This document shows, piece after piece, positions 1 through 6,315 of a stretch of 17,608 bases of DNA (the stretch's first letter is position 1; each line of letters opens with the position of its first letter). The stretch lies in contig UQFL01000041.1 in NCBI GenBank assembly GCA_900540305.1, positions 1 to 17,608 on the forward strand. The letters are read 5' to 3'. Under the pieces are notes generated by a model that worked only from the letters and a program-made list of their open reading frames with translations, searched no databases and had not been told where the DNA came from. The position numbers were made by a program, and so were the translations under genes. This DNA is from an uncultured Oscillospiraceae bacterium (lineage in GTDB: Bacteria > Bacillota > Clostridia > Oscillospirales > Acutalibacteraceae).

Positions 1-48
1 CGAGATCAGCCTCGGTCTCGTGGGCTCGGAGATGTGTATAAGAGACAG
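1..48 (+). other. Illumina Nextera adapter remnant (not genomic)
   Basis: Bases 15-48 match the 34-nt Nextera read-2 transposase adapter exactly, ending in the 19-bp Tn5 mosaic end at 30-48. Bases 7-14 (CAGCCTCG) match the adapter-strand form of Nextera i7 index N710. Bases 1-6 (CGAGAT) match the last six bases of the P7 oligo that precede the index. The whole block is therefore library-construction sequence joined to the insert. The match is from memory of the published adapter sequences. Biological sequence begins at base 49. Confidence 0.97.
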
Positions 49-599
49 CAGCAGGCGATTTCAGAAACGGCGTTACTTTTGAGATGGACGGTCAGGTTTA
101 TCAGATTATCGAATTTCAGCATGTAAAGCCGGGCAAGGGCGCTGCTTTTGTTAGAGCTAAAATCAAGAATGTTATTCAGGGCTCAGTAGTTGAAAGAACA
201 TTCAACCCCACTGAAAAGTTCCCCACAGCATTCATTGAAAGAAAAGAAATGGTTTATTCATACAGTGATGATGGTCTTTATTACTTCATGGATCAGGAAA
301 CATTTGATATGATTCCCGTATCTGAAAGTGATTTGAGCGATAATTTCAAGTTCGTTAAGGAGAACGATATCTGCCGTGTTCTTTCATACAAGGGCAAGGT
401 ATTCGGCGTTGAGCCTCCTACTTTCGTAACTCTTGAAGTAGTTAAAACAGACCCCGGCTTCAAGGGCAACACAGCTACAAACACCCTTAAGCCCGCAACT
501 CTTGAAACCGGCGCTGAAATCCGCGTTCCTCTTTTCATCAACGAGGGAGATAAAATCAGAGTTGACACAAGAACTTGTGAATATATGGAAAGAGCGTAA
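49..599 (+). CDS. efp: Elongation factor P, 5'-truncated by the contig end
   Basis: EF-P binds ribosomes stalled at polyproline stretches, between the P and E sites, and promotes peptide-bond formation. The first ATG inside the window (84) is not the real start. The frame stays open back to base 51 and reads AGDFRNGVTFEM, the conserved EF-P N-terminus, so only about three codons (probably M-I-S) are missing; bases 49-50 would be the end of the Ser codon. That gives 182 visible residues and a restored length near 185, normal for the family. The KOW-like N-terminal domain carries the KPGKG loop; with the restored start its tip lysine is Lys32, the residue modified in Bacillus. The OB-type domains follow, ending GDKIRVDTRTCEYMERA. 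The next gene on the same strand begins about 80 bases on. The ribosome site and promoter lie outside the window. Confidence 0.97.
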
Positions 600-621
600 G
601 CTTCCGTATTTCAATATCATC

Positions 622-641
622 GCTTTTGCGTTTGCAAAGGC
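622..641 (+). other. Small hairpin between efp and the next gene
   Basis: GCTTTTGC (622-629) pairs with GCAAAGGC (634-641) around a GTTT loop, with one G-U wobble. No T tract follows, so it does not look like a full intrinsic terminator. It may be an RNA-processing or stability hairpin, or chance. Read-through from efp into the next gene seems likely. Confidence 0.3.
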
Positions 642-678
642 ATAAAATTAATTGCTATTTTTGGCGAGGGAGATTACT

Positions 679-1104
679 ATGAATACAGTTGAAAGTCTCG
701 GCTATCTTAAAGGCTTGCTTGACGGACTTGAGCTTGACGGCAACAAAAAAGAAACAAAAATGTTCAAAGCTATCATTGATGTGCTTGACAATCTTGTTGA
801 TGACATTGATGATATGAACGAAAATATTGATATTCTTTCAGAGCAGATTGACGGCATTGACGAGGACCTTGCAGATGTTGAGGATTACCTTGCTGAATGC
901 GATGACGATTGCGATTGTGACTGCGATTGCTGCTCAGACGATGAGGACGGATGCGAATACGCACTCGTTTGCCCTGCATGCGGCGAGGAAATCACCGTTG
1001 ATGAAGATACTGTTATGGAGGGCGGAATTGAGTGCCCTGCATGCGGCGAGTATCTTGAATTTGAATTCGACGATGATGCTGCAGAGGAAGACGGCGAAGA
1101 ATAA
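679..1104 (+). CDS. Acidic Cys/Asp-rich zinc-ribbon protein (CD1247-like)
   Basis: A 141-residue protein of unknown function. The start at 679 is chosen over an upstream in-frame start at 652 because GAGGGAG lies just before it and the protein then begins MNTVESLGYLKGLLDGLELD. That N-terminus resembles the family named in databases as 'CD1247 N-terminal domain-containing', widespread in Clostridia (recalled, not searched). Residues 22-73 are a highly acidic predicted coiled coil (DDIDDMNENIDIL and IDEDLADVEDYL). Residues 74-92 hold seven cysteines among aspartates. Residues 98-122 form a zinc ribbon from two CPAC knuckles (C98/C101 and C119/C122), and the tail is acidic. No signal peptide or membrane segment is seen, so it is probably cytoplasmic, perhaps metal-binding. 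It sits directly behind efp and ends at a strong terminator, which suggests co-transcription. Confidence 0.85.
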   Translation: MNTVESLGYLKGLLDGLELDGNKKETKMFKAIIDVLDNLVDDIDDMNENIDILSEQIDGIDEDLADVEDYLAECDDDCDCDCDCCSDDEDGCEYALVCPACGEEITVDEDTVMEGGIECPACGEYLEFEFDDDAAEEDGEE

Positions 1105-1114
1105 TTGCTAAACG

Positions 1115-1160
1115 AAAAAGCACCTTGATTATGCGTGAAAGCCTTTCAAGGTGCTTTTTT
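1115..1160 (+). terminator. Intrinsic terminator after the efp block
   Basis: A long stem pairs AAAAAGCACCTTGA (1115-1128) with TCAAGGTGCTTTTT (1147-1160), with about 18 nt of loop and a T run at the 3' end. It starts ten bases past the stop codon at 1102-1104. Confidence 0.9.
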
Positions 1161-1197
1161 AGCTGTAAATTTCAGATGAAAGGAGAGGTATGACGGC

Positions 1198-2358
1198 GTG
1201 AAATTTAAAAAAATGATATGCGTTACAGTAGCTGTTGCTATATGCGCTGCAACAATGCTTTCGGGTATTTTGACGGCAAGGGCGCAAAGCTATCTGCCAA
1301 CAACGCCGATTGAATATCATAATCTTTCATCTTATTTATTTTCAAATGTTACGCTTTCAACAGGCGATAATGATTTTAACCTCAACGATAACTGGAAATA
1401 TTACTATTGGTGTGATTTTACTCCCCAATATTCAGCCGATTATACGGTTACCGTTACCACTTCAAGAATGATGAAAACCGAGCTGTATGATTCGCAGAAC
1501 AATCTGCTTTCAAGCAGTAACAGCGAAGATAAAAATGAAAATTATAAATATGTTTTCAGTAACACTTATTTTCTTGAAAAAGGTGAAACATATTATTATA
1601 AATTTGCTTTTACAGGCGGTTTCTTCAATTCCTGCGGTTCGTTTAATGTTAAATTTGAAAGCGCAGGCTCGCCTGAACTTCAGTCGGACGACCATATTCA
1701 TCTTTATATAAATGATAAAAAATTCGGGCAGAAATATGAATTGTCGCAATACACGGATAACGGACTTCTTGACGATTTAAGCCTTAAAGTTGTTTATCCC
1801 GACGGCACTTTAAGAGTGTGGGAAAGAGATAAAACCGTTTTCCCGTATCTTGACGGATGCGATATTATACTTGATTTGTCAGACTGTAAAACAGAAGTCG
1901 GTGTATATACCGTAACGGCATATTATAAAGGCTATAAAAGCACTGCTTCATTTGAAATAGTTGAGTGCATACACGAATATGAGCAGGTGGCATCAAATCT
2001 CAACTGGCTTAAAAAGGGCGATGTTGTTTATAAATGCTCAAAATGCTCAGAAGAGTATACCGCCAAGGAAGCGCCGTCCGCTTTTGATATGTATAAAGAT
2101 TTTGAAAATCAAATAAATCTAACTCAGGGTGATAATAATTACAATCATTTTTATGATGTTGATAATAACGGCGTTGTAAATATGAGAGATTATACTTTGC
2201 TTTTAGAGTATTTTTATAATGCTGAGGAGCAAATCTTTTTCTGTATAAACTCCTCTGAGGGTGACGGCATATATAACAGCGAACTTGATTTTGACAGCAA
2301 CGGCGTAATAAATATAAGAGATTTTACAATGCTTGTTGAATCGAAAAGCGAAATGTAA
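1198..2358 (+). CDS. Secreted dockerin-bearing protein, non-enzymatic as far as seen
   Basis: A 386-residue exported protein. The GTG start (1198) follows AGGAGAGG at 1181-1188 and gives a signal peptide with a Lys-rich n-region, a hydrophobic core and a likely cut after ARA (residue 29). Residues about 40-155 look like a beta-sandwich of the pre-peptidase C-terminal type (YYYWCDFTP..YTVTVTTS, then FLEKGETYYYKFAF). Residues about 165-255 look like a bacterial Ig-like domain ending YTVTAYYKGYKSTASFEIVE. Residues 257-289 are a short Cys module with CSKCS. Residues 319-338 and 361-380 are the two calcium-binding repeats of a type I dockerin (DVDNNGVVNMRDYTLLLEYF and LDFDSNGVINIRDFTMLVE), which would dock to a cohesin on a scaffold protein. 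No glycosidase, esterase or protease motif is recognised. It stands alone between two terminators. The dockerin call is firm; the domains before it are inferred from pattern only. Confidence 0.88.
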   Translation: MKFKKMICVTVAVAICAATMLSGILTARAQSYLPTTPIEYHNLSSYLFSNVTLSTGDNDFNLNDNWKYYYWCDFTPQYSADYTVTVTTSRMMKTELYDSQNNLLSSSNSEDKNENYKYVFSNTYFLEKGETYYYKFAFTGGFFNSCGSFNVKFESAGSPELQSDDHIHLYINDKKFGQKYELSQYTDNGLLDDLSLKVVYPDGTLRVWERDKTVFPYLDGCDIILDLSDCKTEVGVYTVTAYYKGYKSTASFEIVECIHEYEQVASNLNWLKKGDVVYKCSKCSEEYTAKEAPSAFDMYKDFENQINLTQGDNNYNHFYDVDNNGVVNMRDYTLLLEYFYNAEEQIFFCINSSEGDGIYNSELDFDSNGVINIRDFTMLVESKSEM

Positions 2359-2362
2359 AGTT

Positions 2363-2396
2363 AAAGGGACTGCATAAAAAATGCAGTCCCTTTTTT
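2363..2396 (+). terminator. Terminator of the dockerin gene, possibly shared
   Basis: GGGACTGCAT (2366-2375) pairs exactly with ATGCAGTCCC (2381-2390) around an A5 loop. AAA before and T6 after extend the stem and supply the T tract. It begins four bases past the stop codon. On the minus strand the same hairpin lies about 35 bases past the end of the convergent lipoprotein gene, but its T run there is interrupted, so it is a weaker terminator in that direction. Confidence 0.9.
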
Positions 2397-2430
2397 AGGG
2401 GAAAATATTATGATTACAGATACCTTCTTA

Positions 2431-2718
2431 TTAGCCGAGAGCGTCTTTTGCCGCTTCGCCTACATCTGAAACAGCGTCTCCAGCGCCTCTTGCGGCGTCT
2501 CCTGCGGCTTCACCTATATCGGAAGCAGCCTCACTTGCGTTTTCTGCACCGTCCGTGATTGCTTCTTCAACCTTATTAGTTGTTGTTTCTTTTGTTGTGG
2601 TTTCGGTTGTAGTTGTGGTTGTTGTGGTCATATCCATATCATCATTTGATGAACATCCTGCGAAAAGACCGCATATGAGCAATGTTGCGAAAATCATTGC
2701 GATTATTTTCTTTTTCAT
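2431..2718 (-). CDS. Small lipoprotein with poly-Thr linker and amphipathic repeats
   Basis: A 95-residue predicted lipoprotein of unknown function. The ATG at 2718 is preferred over upstream in-frame ATGs because AAAGGA (2727-2732 on the plus-strand numbering) sits eight bases before it and the protein then opens MKKKIIAMIFATLLICG, a standard signal. The lipobox LFAGC predicts cleavage before Cys and lipid anchoring in the membrane. A linker rich in Thr (eight in a row, then TETTTKETTT) follows. The C-terminal 35 residues repeat an Ala/Gly/Asp/Glu pattern about every eleven residues (ASDIGEAAGDA, RGAGDAVSDVGEAAKDA), likely an amphipathic helix with some likeness to YtxH/LEA-type stress proteins. 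It lies 62 bases downstream of ypeB on the same strand with no terminator visible between, so co-transcription is plausible. The lipoprotein call is firm; no function is claimed. Confidence 0.8.
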   Translation of the reverse strand: MKKKIIAMIFATLLICGLFAGCSSNDDMDMTTTTTTTTETTTKETTTNKVEEAITDGAENASEAASDIGEAAGDAARGAGDAVSDVGEAAKDALG

Positions 2719-2780
2719 AAAAAACATCCTTTCATAAAATATTGTGTGCATTGATTTTGTTTTTATTAAAAGTTTTTGAT

Positions 2781-4097
2781 TTATTTAGTTAGAGTTCCGT
2801 TATCGGAATACATGAGAAGAAGAATATCTTCTTCAAGTCCCGTTTCGGAATTTGTATAAATCAAAACCTCTTGTCCTGAACTTGTGTTTTTGCAGTGGCT
2901 CTCTATGCAGAAAACCTCTTTTCCGTTGCTTTTTGGAATAAGACAGCGGCGTGTTGATATAACTTCAATATTCGGGTTGAGCGTTATTCCGTTTTGCTCA
3001 GATGCAAATTCGGGCACATTTCTATCTGTGTGGTTTGTGAGATAGCCGTCAGCCTCTATTGAAAACAGTTCTCCGCTTGAAAGAGATACTCCAACTTTAA
3101 TCAAATCAGAATAATAAACAATTCCGTCTTCTTCATACGCAAAATTGATTATGCAGATGTTATTGTATGTGGAATAGTATGATTCTTTCATATTTTTATA
3201 GCCGATTTTGTTAAGAAAATCAGAGGCTACATTTATTGCGTTTTCCTCTGTTATGCTCTGCGAAGACGCTGTTCCCTCGTTCATAATATAGGAAATATAA
3301 CCGCCCTGTTTCGTAACGGCAACCGTGTATAATTTGTAATAGAACACATATGCGGGGATAGTGCCTTCCTCTTCGGCTTTGAATACCATTGCGCTCTCGT
3401 CAACACCAAGTGCGTCTGCCGCAATTTTCTTGCACTCGTCCTTTGATTTTTCCTCGGCGTTTTTAATCATCTGAGCGTCTTTATTCAAAACGGCGTCGGC
3501 AAAAGGCCCGTCATATAAAAGGGTGGGGTAGTTTTGGAAAGTGTCCTCAGCCGAGTCAAAATCAACAGAAAATGATGAAACAGATAAATCGTTTGTGCCC
3601 TCAAGTTTAACCTGATTTTCAGTGATTTTTCCGCCTGCGTTGCATCTGCTTACTATCTCATCGGCAAAATCCGAATACTCCTGCGCATAAGACAGAAGAA
3701 GAGCAATGTTTTCGTACTCCTCTGCGGTGATTTCATCTTTAGTTGAAAGATATGTTGCATAATCGCCCGCCTGACTTAAAAATTTATATGCGCCCGTGAG
3801 GTTTAGCTGGCTTATCGGCAGTGAAGAAAGGGCGTTTTTTGCCGTGTTGCACTCCGAATACAAATCATCCGAAAGAGTGCCCAGCATTTCCCTTGAAGTT
3901 GCATACTGACTTTTTGCAAGGTTTGTTTCAATAGTGTCAAGACATTCGGAAAGCTGTGTAAGATTTCTCTGATAAGACGCTTCAAGCCTTGTCTGATACT
4001 CATTGCTTTTAACATTTCCGATAACTGCAAAGGCAACAAGAGTGGCTATTGCAAATACAGAAAATGAGCACAGCCTTACAATGCTTCTCCTTTTCAT
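2781..4097 (-). CDS. ypeB: Spore germination protein YpeB
   Basis: YpeB in Bacillus is a forespore inner-membrane protein that stabilises the cortex-lytic enzyme SleB in the dormant spore. The start at 4097 (MKRRSIVRL) is chosen because AAAGGA lies eight bases before it; an open extension to 4166 lacks one. The protein is 438 residues, close to the usual length of about 450. Residues 8-28 are a single membrane segment, with the rest outside. The family motif PTLLYDGPFAD is at residues 191-201. Two PepSY-like stretches follow, about 205-275 and 282-355, the second ending GELFSIEADGYLTNHTDR, a typical YpeB ending. The C-terminal 80 residues are less conserved. sleB, often the partner gene, is not adjacent. 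The gene is divergent from proB. I saw no convincing sigma-F or sigma-G promoter by eye. Confidence 0.87.
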   Translation of the reverse strand: MKRRSIVRLCSFSVFAIATLVAFAVIGNVKSNEYQTRLEASYQRNLTQLSECLDTIETNLAKSQYATSREMLGTLSDDLYSECNTAKNALSSLPISQLNLTGAYKFLSQAGDYATYLSTKDEITAEEYENIALLLSYAQEYSDFADEIVSRCNAGGKITENQVKLEGTNDLSVSSFSVDFDSAEDTFQNYPTLLYDGPFADAVLNKDAQMIKNAEEKSKDECKKIAADALGVDESAMVFKAEEEGTIPAYVFYYKLYTVAVTKQGGYISYIMNEGTASSQSITEENAINVASDFLNKIGYKNMKESYYSTYNNICIINFAYEEDGIVYYSDLIKVGVSLSSGELFSIEADGYLTNHTDRNVPEFASEQNGITLNPNIEVISTRRCLIPKSNGKEVFCIESHCKNTSSGQEVLIYTNSETGLEEDILLLMYSDNGTLTK

Positions 4098-4178
4098 ATT
4101 ATCAATCCTTTCAAGTGAGAATATATCTCTAAACGCATTTTGCCCCGAAAACGAGAAAACATACAAAAAATACTTTTA

Positions 4179-4214
4179 ATAGTAAATTTTTTTTGCTATA
4201 ATAAAATTTACTAT
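4179..4214. promoter_or_regulatory. Perfect 12-bp inverted repeat in the ypeB-proB interval
   Basis: ATAGTAAATTTT (4179-4190) and AAAATTTACTAT (4203-4214) are exact reverse complements separated by 12 bases. The spacer ends in TATAAT (4197-4202), preceded by TGC, which makes an extended -10 box pointing at proB. The arrangement fits a dimeric repressor operator sitting over a promoter. It could equally be an AT-rich cruciform or hairpin with no regulator. The repeat is seen directly; the role is inferred. Confidence 0.55.
4194..4202 (+). promoter_or_regulatory. Extended -10 promoter element for proBA
   Basis: TGCTATAAT is a perfect extended -10 for the housekeeping sigma factor, 60 bases before the proB ATG. 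The -35 position, about 17 bases upstream, has only an AT-rich match (TTTTAA at 4174-4179), which is tolerated with an extended -10. Confidence 0.55.
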
Positions 4215-4262
4215 ATTTCTTAATATAATTAAAAAACATTATTTTATTCGGCGGAGAATATT

Positions 4263-5051
4263 ATGACACTCAAAAATGGTAAAAAAAGAATCGTAGTTAA
4301 AATCGGAACATCAACATTAACACACGATACGGGAAAAACAAATATTGCAATTATTGCTAAACTTGCGTCTGTGCTTTCAGACCTCAAAAACGAGGGGCAC
4401 GAGATTATTCTTGTTTCATCGGGCGCAATCGGAATAGGTATGAGCAGGCTCAGACTTGCCGAAAAGCCTAAGGAAACACAGTGCCTTCAGGCGGCAGCGG
4501 CAGTTGGTCAGTGCGAGCTTATGTTTTTGTATGACAAGCTGTTTTCTGAATACGATGTAGTTGTAAGCCAGCTTCTTTTCACTTCGGACGAGCTTGAGAA
4601 AAAGTCTAACAAGGAATGTCTTGTTGCAACTCTAAATCAGCTTCTTGAATATGATTGCCTTCCCATAGTAAATGAAAACGACTCAATTTCTGTTGAGGAG
4701 CTTTTAAACGGTGATAATGACTGCCTTTCGGCAACTGTTGCAACACTTGCAAAAGCTGATTTGCTGATTCTTTTAACTGATACGGATGGGCTTTATGACA
4801 GTAATCCCGCCGAAAATCCAAATGCAAAGCTTATTTCAAGAGTTGAAAAAATTGACGACAATATCAGAGCTATCGCAGGCGGAGCAGGTAAAAAAGGAAC
4901 GGGCGGCTTTGTTACGAAAATAAAGGCGGCGGAGATTGCCGTTTCTGCCGGAATACCCGTTGTAATTACTAACGGAAAGAAACCTACAAATATTTATCAT
5001 ATCCTGCGCGGTCAGCAGGAGGGAACTTATTTCGAGGCGGTGAAAAAATAA
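4263..5051 (+). CDS. proB: Glutamate 5-kinase, short form without PUA domain
   Basis: Phosphorylates L-glutamate with ATP to gamma-glutamyl phosphate, the first and usually proline-inhibited step of proline synthesis, in the cytoplasm. The ATG at 4263 follows GGAG with six bases between. The 262-residue protein is a single amino-acid-kinase domain: KIGTS (13-17), VSSGAIGIG (51-59), the glutamate-site motif PIVNEND (134-140), TDTDGLYD (172-179), and GTGGFVTKIKAA (212-223) with the ATP-contacting lysines. The PUA domain found at the C-terminus of the E. coli enzyme (about 367 residues) is absent, as in many Firmicutes. The usual GTGGM-(A/S)-TK motif here reads GTGGFVTK. It is coupled to proA by a one-base overlap (TAATG). 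No proC is in the window. Confidence 0.96.
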   Translation: MTLKNGKKRIVVKIGTSTLTHDTGKTNIAIIAKLASVLSDLKNEGHEIILVSSGAIGIGMSRLRLAEKPKETQCLQAAAAVGQCELMFLYDKLFSEYDVVVSQLLFTSDELEKKSNKECLVATLNQLLEYDCLPIVNENDSISVEELLNGDNDCLSATVATLAKADLLILLTDTDGLYDSNPAENPNAKLISRVEKIDDNIRAIAGGAGKKGTGGFVTKIKAAEIAVSAGIPVVITNGKKPTNIYHILRGQQEGTYFEAVKK

Positions 5052-6286
5052 TGAACAGATTAGGCGAACAGGCACTTGCAGCAAAAGATTTTCTTTCAAC
5101 TGTAACAACAAAGCAGAAAAATGACGCTTTGCTTAAAATTGCAGAAGAACTCAGAAAGAATGCCGAAACCATTATTGAAGAAAATAAAAAAGATATTGCA
5201 AACGGTAAGAAAATGGGACTCAGCGAGGGGCTTCTTGACAGGCTTTTGCTCACCGAGGAAAGAATAAACTCGATAGCAGACGCTGTTGAGGATGTTGCGG
5301 CGCTTGATGACCCGTGCGGAATAATTCTTGAAAAAATTGAAAGACCAAACGGTCTTCATATCCATAAAGTTTCTGTTGCAATAGGTGTTATAGGCATTAT
5401 TTACGAGGCAAGACCGAATGTTACGGCGGACGCCGCTGCGCTTTGCCTTAAAAGCTCAAATGCCGTAATTCTCCGCGGCGGCAAAGAGGCTATTCATTCA
5501 AACTGCGCCATTGCGTCCGTTATGAGAACGGCTATAAAGGACTGCGGTTTTGATGAAAACTGTATTCAGCTTGTAACGGATACTTCAAGAGAATCGGCAA
5601 ACAAGATGATGCGAATGAACGGTTATCTTGACTGCCTTATTCCGAGAGGCGGTAAAAATCTTATTAAAAGCGTTGTTGAAAACTCAACCGTGCCTGTAAT
5701 TGAAACAGGTTCGGGAAACTGTCATATTTATGTTGACGAAAGCGCAGATATTGATATGGCGGCAAAAATCATATTTAACGCAAAAACACAGCGTGTAGGT
5801 GTTTGCAATGCGTGCGAAAGTCTTGTTATCCATTCCGGAATAATAAACGAGGCTCTGCCCAAAATAAAAATGCTTCTTGATACAAAAAATGTTAAAATGC
5901 TCGGCGATGAAAGAGCTATGCTTGCGGCTGACGGAGTGCTTCCTGCAAGTGATGAGGATTTTGCAACAGAGTATCTTGATTATATTATCAGCGTTAAAAC
6001 TGTTGACAGCCTTGATGAGGCTATACGCCATATCAACGCAAATTCAACAGGCCACAGCGAAGCGATAATTACAAAGAATGAAGATAATGCAAATGAATTT
6101 TTAAAGAGAATAGATTCATCTTCAGTATATGTTAACGCTTCAACAAGATTTACGGACGGTGGCGAATTCGGTCTCGGTGCTGAAATCGGAATATCAACCC
6201 AAAAACTTCACGCAAGGGGCCCGATGGGGCTCAGAGAGCTTACCACCACCAAATATTTGATTTACGGAAACGGTCAGGTAAGATAA
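5051..6286 (+). CDS. proA: Gamma-glutamyl phosphate reductase
   Basis: Reduces gamma-glutamyl phosphate with NADPH to glutamate 5-semialdehyde, which cyclises to pyrroline-5-carboxylate for proline synthesis. The protein has 411 residues, a normal length for this aldehyde-dehydrogenase-fold family. The N-terminal cofactor half includes IYEARPNVTADAAALCLKS (about 117-135) and LRGGKEA. The catalytic half includes ETGSGNCHIYVD and TQRVGVCNACESLVIH, where Cys252 is the expected catalytic cysteine. It ends with the conserved GGEFGLGAEIGIS..LHARGPMGLRELTT. The ATG overlaps the proB stop by one base, with GAGGCGG (5034-5040) inside proB as ribosome site, so translational coupling and direct hand-over of the unstable phosphate intermediate are likely. 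Confidence 0.97.
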   Translation: MNRLGEQALAAKDFLSTVTTKQKNDALLKIAEELRKNAETIIEENKKDIANGKKMGLSEGLLDRLLLTEERINSIADAVEDVAALDDPCGIILEKIERPNGLHIHKVSVAIGVIGIIYEARPNVTADAAALCLKSSNAVILRGGKEAIHSNCAIASVMRTAIKDCGFDENCIQLVTDTSRESANKMMRMNGYLDCLIPRGGKNLIKSVVENSTVPVIETGSGNCHIYVDESADIDMAAKIIFNAKTQRVGVCNACESLVIHSGIINEALPKIKMLLDTKNVKMLGDERAMLAADGVLPASDEDFATEYLDYIISVKTVDSLDEAIRHINANSTGHSEAIITKNEDNANEFLKRIDSSSVYVNASTRFTDGGEFGLGAEIGISTQKLHARGPMGLRELTTTKYLIYGNGQVR

Positions 6287-6315
6287 CAGAAAAGAAATAA
6301 CCGAAGGATAGTAAA

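Noticed and set aside
84..599. ATG at 84 as the start of efp
   Set aside because: The frame continues upstream to base 51 with conserved EF-P residues (AGDFRNGVTFE), so the ATG is an internal Met and the gene is truncated by the contig end.
827..1111. Alternative frame across the Cys/Asp-rich gene
   Set aside because: It lacks a ribosome site and family features; the long open frame arises from the repeated GATTGC-type codons of the real gene.
2555..2737. Plus-strand open frame with a Val-rich stretch opposite the lipoprotein
   Set aside because: The Val run is the antisense of the poly-Thr codons, no ribosome site is present, and the minus-strand gene has a signal peptide, lipobox and ribosome site.
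4117..4129. GAGA-ATATA-TCTC palindrome just upstream of ypeB
   Set aside because: The arms are only four bases and such matches are frequent by chance in AT-rich DNA.
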